From: Ashinkailepas kermadecensis
Taxonomy: Eukaryota; Arthropoda; Thecostraca; Neolepadidae
Reading direction: 5' to 3'
NCBI GenBank assembly: GCA_034440615.1
Contig: JAOTOM010003695.1
Coordinates: 114,000-177,999 of the forward strand
Length of the DNA: 64,000 nt
Made by a program: the position numbers and the translations under genes. Positions 11,732-21,389 of the stretch are shown one piece after another (position 1 is the stretch's first letter; each line of letters begins with the position of its first letter). The notes below the pieces were generated by a model. It was not told the origin of the DNA and made no database searches. It saw nothing but the letters and a program-made list of their open reading frames with translations.

Positions 11732-12240
11732 GAGGATATCTGTCGTGCAGCTGACAGGAGTTAGCTAGACATTGAGCCATATGGCGCGTCAACTACAAAT
11801 GCTATAAAGCGCCCACAGGCTCGTCAAAAGAACACAGGACTACAGGCCAGTTATTCTGAATGACGTAATAAACATTGAGACATTGAAGTCTTGATGTTTC
11901 ATGAGATGTGACGGGACCATCCCGCTCATGTATAAATAGCCAGACACTGAGGACAATGAACTACAGGCGTCAGATAACTTCCTCGGAAAGCAGCTGTCTC
12001 CAGTGGTTGCCACATTCATTAAAGATACCGTCCTCCATGCTGTACGGCTACATTTGAACTTGAACCGAACACGCAGGCTTGTGAGAAGAGTCGCTGTGTA
12101 TCGAGGGGCGTGTTTATTTGTTGCCGATTTGGCCCAGTTATCTCGCAACTGGATTACCGCAGTTAAATCAGCTGGCAGACATATTTGTATCGGGCTACCA
12201 CTGTATACCCTCACAGCACCAGTAGATATAGCTATAGCAG

Positions 12241-12293
12241 TAGTTAGTTATTGGGCTTTAGGGCGCATCGGCTGCATTGGTCATTTAGCGCCC
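12241..12293 (-). mobile_element. Hairpin-tail mini-retroposon (53 bp), shared by both copies
   Basis: Inserted in the 41-42-bp repeat array, with target copies ATATAGCTATAGCAG (about 12226-12240) and ATATAGCTACAGCAG (from 12294). Minus-strand layout: GGGCGC stem, ATGACC loop region, GCGCCC stem, then TAAAGCCCAATAACTAAC. The same insertion is in copy B at 42524-42577, so it predates the duplication. Confidence 0.85.
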
Positions 12294-12370
12294 ATATAGC
12301 TACAGCAGTACCGTTAGTGTCAGCACTAGTACATATATTGATATAGCAGTACCATTACCCATTGCGTGTA

Positions 12371-12805
12371 AAGAAAATATACGACCTTCAATATACCAGG
12401 AGGTGCTGAGTTGACATCAAAAGTAACGTTAAGGATTATACTTTATTACTCGGAGTGGATGCATCGATATGTATATGGACCATCGGCTCGGGCTTCCTCA
12501 GAGGATTCTATCTTGACATAGGTTGTTTCTGGTTTGGAGTTTCTTGAAGTGTCTGCACGACTGAGGAGGCTTTTCTGCATTCCACGTGTCTTTTTGCACG
12601 CTCTTTTCCCGCGTACTTTTTTCAATTGTTAAGCTTGACATTTTCTTATCACTCTTGACGATGGCCCCTGGCCGAAACGTTGAGTAATAAAGTATAATCC
12701 TTAACACAAAAAAAAGAAGAAAAAAGTAATAAAGTATAATCCTTAACGTTACTTTTGATGTCAACTCAGCACCTCCTGGTATATTGAAGGTCGTATATTT
12801 TCCTT
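12371..12805. mobile_element. 435-bp element with about 79-bp inverted repeats and hammerhead-like motif
   Basis: The arm 12371-12449 is nearly the exact reverse complement of 12726-12805. Beside the right arm, at 12653-12679, is CTTGACGATGG, a GGCC/GGCC stem, then GAAACG, followed by GTTGAGTAATAAAG. This resembles the core of a hammerhead ribozyme as found in Penelope-like elements and retrozymes, although the first core base is T rather than C, so it may be dead. No ORF is present. Confidence 0.65.
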
Positions 12806-12889
12806 ACAAGCAATGTCTAAAACCCAGGAGCATCTAAGAGCCATTCTTCGTAGTATTAAACAGTGCCATTATCATCAGCACTAGTCACC

Positions 12890-14360
12890 GTTGGAAAAAT
12901 GGCCATTTTTTGGACATTTGGCTGTCAAAGAATTATACACTCCCAAAAATATCCACTCCTTGGGCTGCCAACTACCAGATGAAGAGCTAATGCATAACAA
13001 GAAATCCCAACTAGTGCTGCCACTATCAAATAATGATAATTGTTAACATAGCCTACAGAGCAGCACGCTCAATGGACTATATGGTGATCTTTGGCTAGTA
13101 GTGAGAATGAGATCCACCAGTTCTAATAATCTTCATCTTGTGTAATCATTTTGGGTCCTTGGCATGTCAACTTGGCAACATTATTGAGAAAATGTACATT
13201 TGTTATTTCAGCTGATCACCAGGGCTGCAGAAACATTCAAAGAGAATGCAAGGAAAAGAACAGAAGATGAGATGCCTGTTAGAGTTAAAGAATGACAGGA
13301 TACCAGCAGAATGGAAGCTAAAGTTGGGATCACTATGCATATGACCACAACAGTGAATATATAAAAATATAATGGTGCAAATCAAGTGTATACTGGTGCA
13401 AGTGTAATTGCCTAGTACAAGTGAATAAACAAACATTAATGCCTTCATTTGCTTACTTTCCATTCACAAAAATGCCCTGACCAGAAGTGCTCCGAAGAAT
13501 GCAAGACCAAAACTAGAAAGAGAACTGGAGTAGGCAGTACACAACTCGCAACTAGATAGGCATAAAGGGAATGATTTTCTGAATATCTCAGTAGGTGCAA
13601 GTCATGCTTTGGCATGGCAGTTTTTTATGAGGTGGGAGGCAAAAAAAAATTGTACTCAGTGTCAAATAGGATGGGTGCACCCAACAATATCCTGAAACAC
13701 TTCATAAGTGCACAATCAATGTGCATGAATGCATGCTTAGGTGCACTGGAGTGACACCAAACCAATAGGAGTAAAAAATAATGTATTCCGACACCAAAAT
13801 AAGCAACTAGCCCTTGATTCCAAAGCATTTGTATGCTGAAAATGATTGTTTTCAGCAGCCTTCAAAATGTATAAAATCATACAATTCTGTCCAAACAAGA
13901 ACAGTCAGAAAGCTTTGTCCATTACAGGGCCACCCATTAATGAAGACCCTAGGTAGGTATGCCACTGGGTGCATATGCACTTGCATGTTGATGTGGCTGC
14001 AGATGTTCCTAGGTAAAACTTACCTACCTATATTTGCACCAAGTACCTACCTAGTAGGTAGGTACGTACTACGTAACCTACCTACATCCATGCAATGTAT
14101 CTATAGTTAAGGCATCGCAATATTATCATAGTTCACCCTTTCACACCAACGACAATGAGAGGCATTCAATTTGAACAATTCAATTGAGCCTAATTTCTTA
14201 CGTAGGACGACACCCACCGACGGGTCGACACCACACCACCGCAATTACTACTCTCACTTAAGGGCCTTGAGTCTCACTTCCCGCCCACCGGTCCATCAAT
14301 CATCCAAATACCTACATCCCAACACCAGCGCACTGCACAACTAAATTTTCCACAAGATCT
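12890..14360. repeat. Unidentified interspersed repeat, copy 1
   Basis: Diverged but collinear with 46430-47980. Shared blocks include AAAGAATTATACACTCCC, ACATTTGTTATTTCAG followed by TGATCA and GCTGCAG, a stretch ending in TGCCTTCAT, and a terminal TTCAATTTGAACAA-like block before CTACTCTCACT. No protein motif recognised in either copy. Near 13948-14085 it carries a cluster of TACCTACC/GGTAGGTA words. Confidence 0.65.
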
Positions 14361-15179
14361 GGACTTCCAATATTCATCTCTGGACTTCCAAATTCAAACA
14401 TGAAGTAATGCCTCTTCCAATGAAGGAAGCCTGCATGCGTCGCCTGGCTAGTAAAGAAAACTACCACTCTCCGGGACGGATTGGAAAATTAGAGGCTCTT
14501 GGCCGGGGGTGAATCATGCCTCTCCAGCTCCCACTCTTTTGGGAGCTTTTTAAACTACTCCGAAGAAAGACAATTAATAATTAGCCTTTGAATGCTTCCT
14601 GAAAGATTGGGATGTTCTACATCAGCTTACGGAAAAGAAAAGGTGTATTTCTGAGTTTTGAAGCAAGCGCAGCCGATCTAAATAAAGATATCAGGTAAAA
14701 TTTACGCGTTAAAATTAGCCAGATCCGTCCAAGACATTCTCCAAACATGTTAAGACTTTGTGGCAAAATAGACCACCAGATAACCAGAAATTCCGTTGTC
14801 TTTTGATTTCATGACATACATTGCTTCAGAGCGCCACATATTCGTGACACAAATACTGTTTATGCAACTCGGACACAGAGAGTCTACAACTCCGCAAAAA
14901 TAAAATTTGACCACGAAATATGTAACGTCACAGTCCACGGAATCAACGAGACAAAGAACGCAACCATAGTTCCTCGCAGGCTATGCAAATTGTCCATATC
15001 CGCCGCACTAAATACCATTAACCACAATTTCCAAATTATTCTGCTGCGTGGTGGTTACTCCTTGGTTACTTCCTTCCATTGCGTTTCGATCAGGTGAGGT
15101 AAGGTTGGGTCCATTGTTCTTTCGGTTTTTGTCTGGTTGCGAATTACAAGAAAATCTGGTGCGCTAGTTCCTCATTCCT

Positions 15180-16360
15180 TGGACTTTGTTTTTTAATGCA
15201 ATGTTTATGAATGTGCTGAACATGATTTGACCACTCGTCTCCTCTGCAAATGCATGCTTTTCACTTGCGAGGGAAAATAACACCCAAAAAAGGGCTTGAA
15301 GTTGGGTAATTACTAATATAGCTTAAAAAGTAGTGTTCACAATAACAAAGAAGATGGCGCATAGCCTAACTTCACCTCCCATAACCTTCCATGCATACAT
15401 TTTTTTCTCTAAAATTTCCAAACAATTTTGTTTCTCAAATTTCAAAAGGAAAGACCCAACATATGATAGCCTGAAATGTTTTTGAAAAAAGAACTTTTTT
15501 TTGACAAATTTCCCCACGTTTTTATCAAAACCTATCAAAGCCTACCCTAACAACCTAACCAAACTTTACCCCTTCTTTGTATGCTTCATGGAGGTAAAAT
15601 ATGTAAATTTGTGTTTTAAGGTGTTTTATGAAATCTTGGCATCTTCCTTCAAATGCAATGTTTACCAATGTGACTAAGATGATGGGAGCACTATTTTTGT
15701 GCAAATGCTTACTTCTCAGATTGCGAGCAAAATAACACCAATAATGGGCTATGAGTTATGTAGCATGGCATAAAAAGAAATGTTTAAAAATAAAATATAT
15801 GCAACATAACCTAGCCTAACCTTGGAGAAAAAGTATTAAAAAAAATGCACACAAATTTGTTCCCTTAAAAATTTTCTAATTTTTAAAACCTAACCAAACC
15901 TAACCTAACACTAGCTGCTTTTGAAGAAAAAAATAACTTCAATTCTTAAAAGAATCCAAAAATTTTCCAACTTAAAAAACTGAACAAACCTAACCTAACC
16001 AAACCTAACTCATTTGCTTGCTTCATGGAGGAAAATGTGTATAAAACTTGTCTTGTTGCCACCTTAAAGCATAAAAATACCAGTAAAATGTGTATAAAAC
16101 TTACCTTGTCGTTAGTGTATACTGCAATAATACCCAAACTTCTCAGCTATGCTGTGGACAAATCTTGCCAAGATTCTTGGCACTGCTGTTAACAGCACCA
16201 CAACAAAATTATGGGCTGGTAGGTTTTTTGGAGTACCATGTTTATGAAGGTGACTTAGATGATGGAACCACTTGTGTTCTATGCAAATGCTTACTTTTCA
16301 GGTTGTGAGCAAAATAATGCCCAAAAGGCTTTGAGTTAGGCAACATAGCATAAAATAATT
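15180..16360. repeat. AT-rich repeats with TTAGG-like pentamers
   Basis: Contains a recurring module: ATGCAATGTTTATGAATGTG, then a variable segment, AAATGCTTACTTTTCAG, GTTGTGAGCAAAATAA, GGGCTTTGAGTTAGG, ending in runs of CCTAACC. Copies start at about 15197, 15653 and 16235. The same module recurs in both orientations at 61.0-63.2 kb. No gene is supported. Confidence 0.75.
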
Positions 16361-16589
16361 GGATGGTGTTTTATTCTTCATTCCAGGAAACATCCACTGT
16401 ATTTTTAGGAAATGTGTACTCTCCATTACTTAGCGTTTCTAGGGTATACACCATATGTTGGCAAATCCCAATATTATACCCTCCATTATTTGGTGCTTCT
16501 CAAGGTTATACACTCCATATTTTGGCTTGCCCAAAAATTATACACTCTGAGTCCAAGACTGAGAAGCGAAAATCCAACACTGGCACTAG

Positions 16590-17075
16590 TACATATATAC
16601 CTACAGCAGTACCGTTAGCATCAGCACTATTACATATATAGCTATAACAGTACCGTTAGCATCAGCACTAGTACACATATAGCTATAGCAGTACCGTTAG
16701 CATCAGCAGTAGTACATATATAGATATAGCAGTACCGTTAGCACCAGCACTAGTACATATATAGATATAGCAGTACTGTTAGCATCAGTACTAGTACATA
16801 TATAGATATAGCAGTATCGTTGGCGTCAGTACCAGTGCATATATAGCTACAACAGGACCGTTAGCATCAGCACTGGTACTTATATAGCTCCAGCAATATC
16901 GTTACCATCAGCACTAGTGCATATATAGATACTGGATATAGCAGTATAGTTAGTGTCAGCACTAGTACATCTATATAGCTATAGCAGTGTCATTAGCATG
17001 AGCACTAGTACATATATATGGCTACAACAGTATTGTTAGCACCAGCACTAGTACATATACAGCTATAGCACGGGT
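16590..17075. repeat. 41-42-bp tandem array, copy A
   Basis: About eleven units of AGTACATATATAGCTATAGC-type sequence followed by AGTACCGTTAGCATCAGCAC. It continues the array split off at 12294-12365 by the 4.2-kb insertion. Counterpart in copy B: 42578-42890. Confidence 0.92.
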
Positions 17076-18430
17076 TCATGAAATTGCTGCAATATGACGG
17101 CCTTCAGAAGTTAATAGAAATTGAGGACGCCCTTCTGATTATTGAGGAAAAAATATCCCTTTTCATGCATGAATACAAATGGTTAGCTAACTTCAGTCGG
17201 GAGGCTAAATGTGAGCATGTGTAGAGTCTGGAACACTGTTTGTCAGGAAAGGGAAGACAAACAGAGGCCCAGAAAGTTGAACGCTGGCAACCGTTAAATT
17301 TCCGGGGACACAAGGTCATACCCTCCTATGACATGAATGGGCCATTGTTTGGAATATCAGTCACAATAAAGAGAAACAGGGGTGCATCCCTTCAACTCTA
17401 CACACCTCCCATCACGGCAGAGACTAATGCAGTTTGTCAGAACCTTGGGCATGGTATCGTATTATTACAATCAACCACCAAATCCACAAAATGGGCCATT
17501 CTTTGGTCCTCAGTCGAACAAGAAGTCATAACATACAAGTGCATAATGGAACACAAAAACATGAAGTACATCTGATGAAAAGGGAGACAGTGCAGTGACA
17601 AACTATTTGTCAAATAGGGTCAAATATTATACATATATACCACCTACTGGACACTGAAGAGACATCCTTTCCAAAGAAGTATGAACATCGTGCTTATTGA
17701 TGTGTATTTATGAAGTCTCGATGCCTAGTTTGTAACGGTGTCTTGTATGTAAGTAGCATGAGTTATGCTAACCATTACAGATTGTGATACATAAGCACCT
17801 CGTACCTAACGCGATTTCAGGCAGATATTACCTATGATGTGGTCTACTGATCAATACAATTTGCTGTTAATAAGACATTCTTATCGTTGTCACTAACATA
17901 AGTATCCCTATATTAGGTGTCTCCCAAGATAAATGAAAACAAGATGCACATATAAGCATGCAATGGGCTCAACATTAAGTTTGGAGCACTTAGCGATATT
18001 CAAAACGACATCGCCTTCATGTTGAAGTGAGACATTTTACTGGAGTCGTATTCAACATCACATACCTAACGAAAAACTAGTAGTTTAACGCTGAGACAGC
18101 GTGGTTACATAACAGATGAAGCACAAGAACAAAGATGACAAAAGATTAGGCTAAATGAATAAAGAAAAATGCATATACACACCAAGACTAGATTGGGTTG
18201 ACTCCGACATGGTTACTGTGTAAAATGCTGTGGTACAACTTTAACAGAAACTGCTTGCAAAACCGATATCTGATATCTTCATTTCTGGGCCTACATGGCC
18301 CCATCTTTGATGCAGGCAGAACAAAGCTGAAGACAGCTGGGTTAAAAAAACCGGACGCAAGACCACGGCGCAACTTTTGAAGTCTAGTCGGCGTAGCACA
18401 GTAAAACGAATCACACACCAACAATACTGC
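17076..18430. other. Predicted intron sequence of gene A
   Basis: Homologous to 42886-43990 in copy B. The ORF at 17240-17575 has a recognisable counterpart in B, but its frame is broken there, so it is not supported as coding. The segment 17566-17826 is missing from B. Confidence 0.6.
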
Positions 18431-18434
18431 TTAC

Positions 18435-18568
18435 TTGAGTTCCTCCTTAGGTGTGATGCAAGAGAAGTCGTCCGGCGGAGAATGCGGGCCAATGAAGACT
18501 GGCTCTTCCTTCACACCGCGAACCGGCGTCAGCCAATTGGCTGCCAGTGCAGCAGAGACCGGCCCACT
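18435..18568 (-). CDS. Zinc-finger gene A, predicted VKEEP exon (134 bp)
   Basis: The open frame contains GVKEEPVFIGPHSPPDDFSC and ends at a CTCAA|GTAAGC donor; the acceptor would be the TACAG just upstream. VKEE fits the SUMO-acceptor consensus (hydrophobic-K-x-E), common in N-termini of arthropod zinc-finger proteins. Over the last roughly 30 codons copy B differs by four synonymous changes and one replacement, which suggests purifying selection. The exon in B (43993-44126) has the same length, although a 1-bp indel separates the copies just upstream, outside the proposed acceptor. It starts in phase 0, matching exon 1. It ends in phase 2, which does not match the acidic exon at 10109, so one more small exon probably lies between, or the donor is used differently. 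Confidence 0.55.
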
Positions 18569-18696
18569 CTGTATCTGGAGATGGGTTGCCGGCGTCAAGA
18601 AGGGTACGTGCAGTCGTGAGGGTTTTGATGAAGCCTGCATTTACAAATAGCATCGCAGCCCAGCTGGTAATGCGAATCTGCTGAGCTGAGGACTGG

Positions 18697-18780
18697 TGGT
18701 GGTGGTGGTGGTGGTGGTGGTGGTGGTGGATTGCTGTTTAGGGGCACGTCGACAGCAAGGTCATTTTGTGCCCATGCGGG
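18697..18780 (-). mobile_element. Hairpin-tail insertion with (ACC)n tail, copy A only
   Basis: Flanked by GCTGAGGACTGG at 18685-18696 and 18781-18792; copy B has a single site near 44241. On the minus strand: GGGCAC stem, ATGACC loop region, GTGCCC stem, then CTAAACAGCAATCC and a run of ACC triplets. The changed stem pair (GGGCAC/GTGCCC instead of GGGCGC/GCGCCC) keeps the pairing. It lies just upstream of the predicted VKEEP exon. Confidence 0.8.
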
Positions 18781-19389
18781 GCTGAGGACTGGAGTGTGCA
18801 CGAATTGGGGAATGTTGCGCTGCCCCGACTCCCGACATAATTTCCCCAATTTGAAGGATATTTGCAGTGATACTGATGTCCGAAACAGAGAGGTAAACTC
18901 CGCACATGTTAGACTGAATACTTATATCCCTCTCTTGAAGATTACGCAGAGCGGGGATGCAAATAAACCGCGGACACGCGTTCTGATGCACAGACTATAC
19001 ATATACGCAGTAGAGCCAAGCCTCAAAGGTAAGCACACATAGTGGACATTGATATGTTACAAACAGGGGTGTTCTTTTGTATACCTTTGAGGGGACAAGT
19101 GTCCTATCAATGTTGGCTTTGCCCCCAATAAATTCAACTTAGGACATGGTACCCTATGGAGTGTGCCACCCCTCCCCCACACACAATCCATTCGAGTCTG
19201 ACCACTGTCTTCATGCATGTTGCTCTCTCCCCCCCCCCCACCCCCAATACATTATGGAAATCAGCACCTGTGGTTAGAAATCAACATGTTGTAAACTGCC
19301 AGTAGAAGGTGAATACCTGGATGAACGATGGTTAGCTAAACAAACACGGATAATTCAATATCAGTACATATCGATCATCTTCACAGGCG

Positions 19390-19600
19390 CATTGTGTTTC
19401 TACAGCAGTTCGCCTTGATGCATGCACACAGACGCCTGGGCCTGAACTCGAGGCTCCGGGATACAAACCAAACATTGCAGCCATTTGCAACCCTGACCGG
19501 ATGGCGAGTGCCGGCTGCGGTACGGCTTTGGCGGCTAATTGCCGGGGCACGGGAACGTCGCCGCAAACTCCCTCTCGTTCCACAAAGATGGATATTAAGT
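19390..19600. other. Most conserved non-exonic block between the copies
   Basis: GC-rich and very similar to 44830-45040, with only a few differences seen, against clearly more divergence in the flanks. Frames are open in several phases in both copies, so conservation is of DNA rather than one frame. It lies in predicted intron 1 of the zinc-finger gene. It may be a regulatory element, an untranslated or alternative exon, or chance. Confidence 0.4.
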
Positions 19601-20009
19601 CAGGAGAAATGCTGTGATGGTAGTTGGACAACCAGAAAATAGCAGAACAGATGTGAATCTGAGTGAACAAACTACAACTGTATCTGCTGTACTATACCGT
19701 GAATTGCTGTTGAAAATCGTCTGAGAACATAAATGCAATACCGAAATATTGTTTGAAGACAGATTGAGAACACTGAACAATAAATATGGATATAAAAATG
19801 AACAGATCAAAATTGCATGTTCACGTTCCGATTCTCAGTGAAGCTATGCGAACGCTATTTTCGTTTGAAAAGTGTGGCGGTCGGGTCGAGCAGGGCCGGT
19901 TCGCTCAAACCAACTGTTGCAGCAGACACACCGGAGTAGACCTGATATGACTGCCATCGCCTCATAGCTACGCTTCTTATGAGGCGGCGTGAAAACTCCA
20001 TCGGCTCAC

Positions 20010-20168
20010 CGTTTCATTGTCGCAACGCTTAATGTTCAGACGGAGTCGCTGTATGGTGGACCGTGTACTTCGTGGCTGGGCCGCTGCGTCCCCACCGCCA
20101 TCTGTTGTAGCGTCATGGAACTCCAGCTTCACGGCAGGCTGGACAGACGGCAGCAGTAACGGGTCCAT
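20010..20168 (-). CDS. Zinc-finger gene A, predicted first coding exon (159 bp)
   Basis: The frame starts at an ATG in good context (CTAGCCATGG) and reads 53 codons beginning MDPLLLPSVQPAVKLEFHDA. It ends at the donor ACG|GTGAGC in phase 0. VKLE is a SUMO-type motif like the VKEE of the next exon. Copy B has the same ATG, length and donor (45895-45737), with a few substitutions clustered near the 3' end. Position at the far upstream side of the duplicated block fits a first coding exon. No promoter motif was confidently located further upstream. Confidence depends on the two-copy comparison. Confidence 0.6.
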
Positions 20169-20397
20169 GGCTAGGGTAGATGTTCCCGACGTTATTGACT
20201 TCGGGTAACTGGGAAATTGTAGGTTAAACATTCTGACACTACCGGGCAAGACAGCAAAGGCAACCTGCTTCTTCCAAGTTGACGATTGAGCTCGGGAGTG
20301 AGGTTATAGTTGCTCAGTATTCATAGCACATTCAAGATATACAGACCCTCAACCACACAGTTGCAGTGGACATGAAGAATAATTGTACATTTGTAGG

Positions 20398-20458
20398 TTT
20401 GTTAGTTAGTTATTGGAGTTTAGGGGCGCATCGACTGCGTCGGTCATGCAGCGCCCAC
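20398..20458 (-). mobile_element. Hairpin-tail mini-retroposon (61 bp), copy A only
   Basis: Flanked by TGTACATTTGTAGG (20384-20397) and TGTACATTTGAAGG (20459-20472). Copy B near 46125 has one ATTGTACATTTGAATG site. Minus strand: TGGGCGC stem, ATGACC, GCGCCC stem, CTAAACTCCAATAACTAACT tail. There is no tRNA-like head. It lies upstream of the first coding exon of zinc-finger gene A. Confidence 0.88.
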
Positions 20459-20639
20459 TGTACATTTGAAGGTGCTCTCCACATTAAACGGTTATTGTCT
20501 GGACTGAAAGGCATCGCAACTCATGAATTCGGAGACCTCTACCCATGCCATGACGAGTCCTGATTGGAAAGAATGTATTCGTTGACACGCACACCGGAGG
20601 CGTGGGGCGAATCCGCCGGCCCTTCTGTTCTTCAACGAT

Positions 20640-21010
20640 ATCTCAGAAACGGGGGGGGGGGGGTAAGGCTGTTGTAATTGATTCTGTCAATTTGCTAACA
20701 ATTTAGGATCGCATCCTATGAAAAAAATAAATCGAAATCCGTTGGTAAATATAGAAACTGCGGGGTGCAAGGTCGACCGACCAGCCGGCGAGCGCCCCCC
20801 TGCGTCATGGTCACAGAGCATTCGTCGGTGCGGTGGCGCGTGGACGCGGTGTGGATGTCCAACTCGACCTCATTTGACCCGGAAGAAATTGACCTAGGGT
20901 CATTAAATTTGCACTGATGGGAGACCACTACAGCTCTAATCTCCGACCTAAATTTTGTGCTTCTAGCTTCGGTAGTTTCTGACATCTTAGGAAACGAATC
21001 TTTAGGGGTG
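20640..21010. repeat. Interspersed repeat; empty-site witness for the Tigger insertion
   Basis: Homologous to 51770-52075 plus 55839-55870. The right part reads TTTTGTGCTTCTAGCTTCGG uninterrupted, where the other copy is split by the DNA transposon at TA. The left part extends across the end of segmental duplication copy A and into copy B (46310-46420). Confidence 0.75.
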
Positions 21011-21389
21011 TCCTTTATATTAACAATATAACTTGAAGGGGTAACACTTCAGGACCACCCACAACTTCATTCTCAAAGCATTGAAGCAGAACGTTTTATA
21101 GATCACAGTCCAAGCACTATGCCAGTCTGTCTGAAATCATCAATTAGGGAGATGTAAACGAGTCACAGCATGAACCATCCCATTAAGGCATGTGAAATGT
21201 TTGCAGCATTAACTCATAGAATAGTGAATATAATAGCACATTGCCCCATGCCATCCTTATGCCATCAAATGGCTATAACATCATGAACTGTATCAACTGG
21301 AGTACAGTGGAAGTTATCTTTATACTGATGCATGCACCTAACTTGATGTGACTTGTCTGTTGACATTTCTACTGACATTTTTAGACTCC

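Larger units (their letters stand above)
12366..16580. mobile_element. 4.2-kb composite insertion in copy A
   Basis: Interrupts the 41-42-bp repeat array; the array is continuous in copy B (42578-42890). It contains the inverted-repeat element at 12371-12805, an unidentified repeat (about 12890-14360) shared with 46430-47980, and AT-rich repeats with TTAGG-like units (about 15180-16360). It lacks any supported gene. Whether it arrived at once or by nested steps cannot be told here. Confidence 0.75.
5570..20760. repeat. Segmental duplication, copy A
   Basis: Collinear, same-orientation homology with 34529-46420. It starts at the shared CACACCACG and ends near the shared GGTAAATATAGAAACT. It carries a complete zinc-finger gene from first coding exon to beyond the stop codon. 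Copy A is longer, mainly because of a 4.2 kb insertion (about 12366-16580), a 260-bp segment at 17566-17826, two SINEs and two short hairpin-tail insertions. Copy B lacks all of these. Confidence 0.95.

Noticed and set aside
17240..17575. 111-codon frame in copy A
   Set aside because: The frame is disrupted in copy B despite good nucleotide similarity, so coding is not supported.
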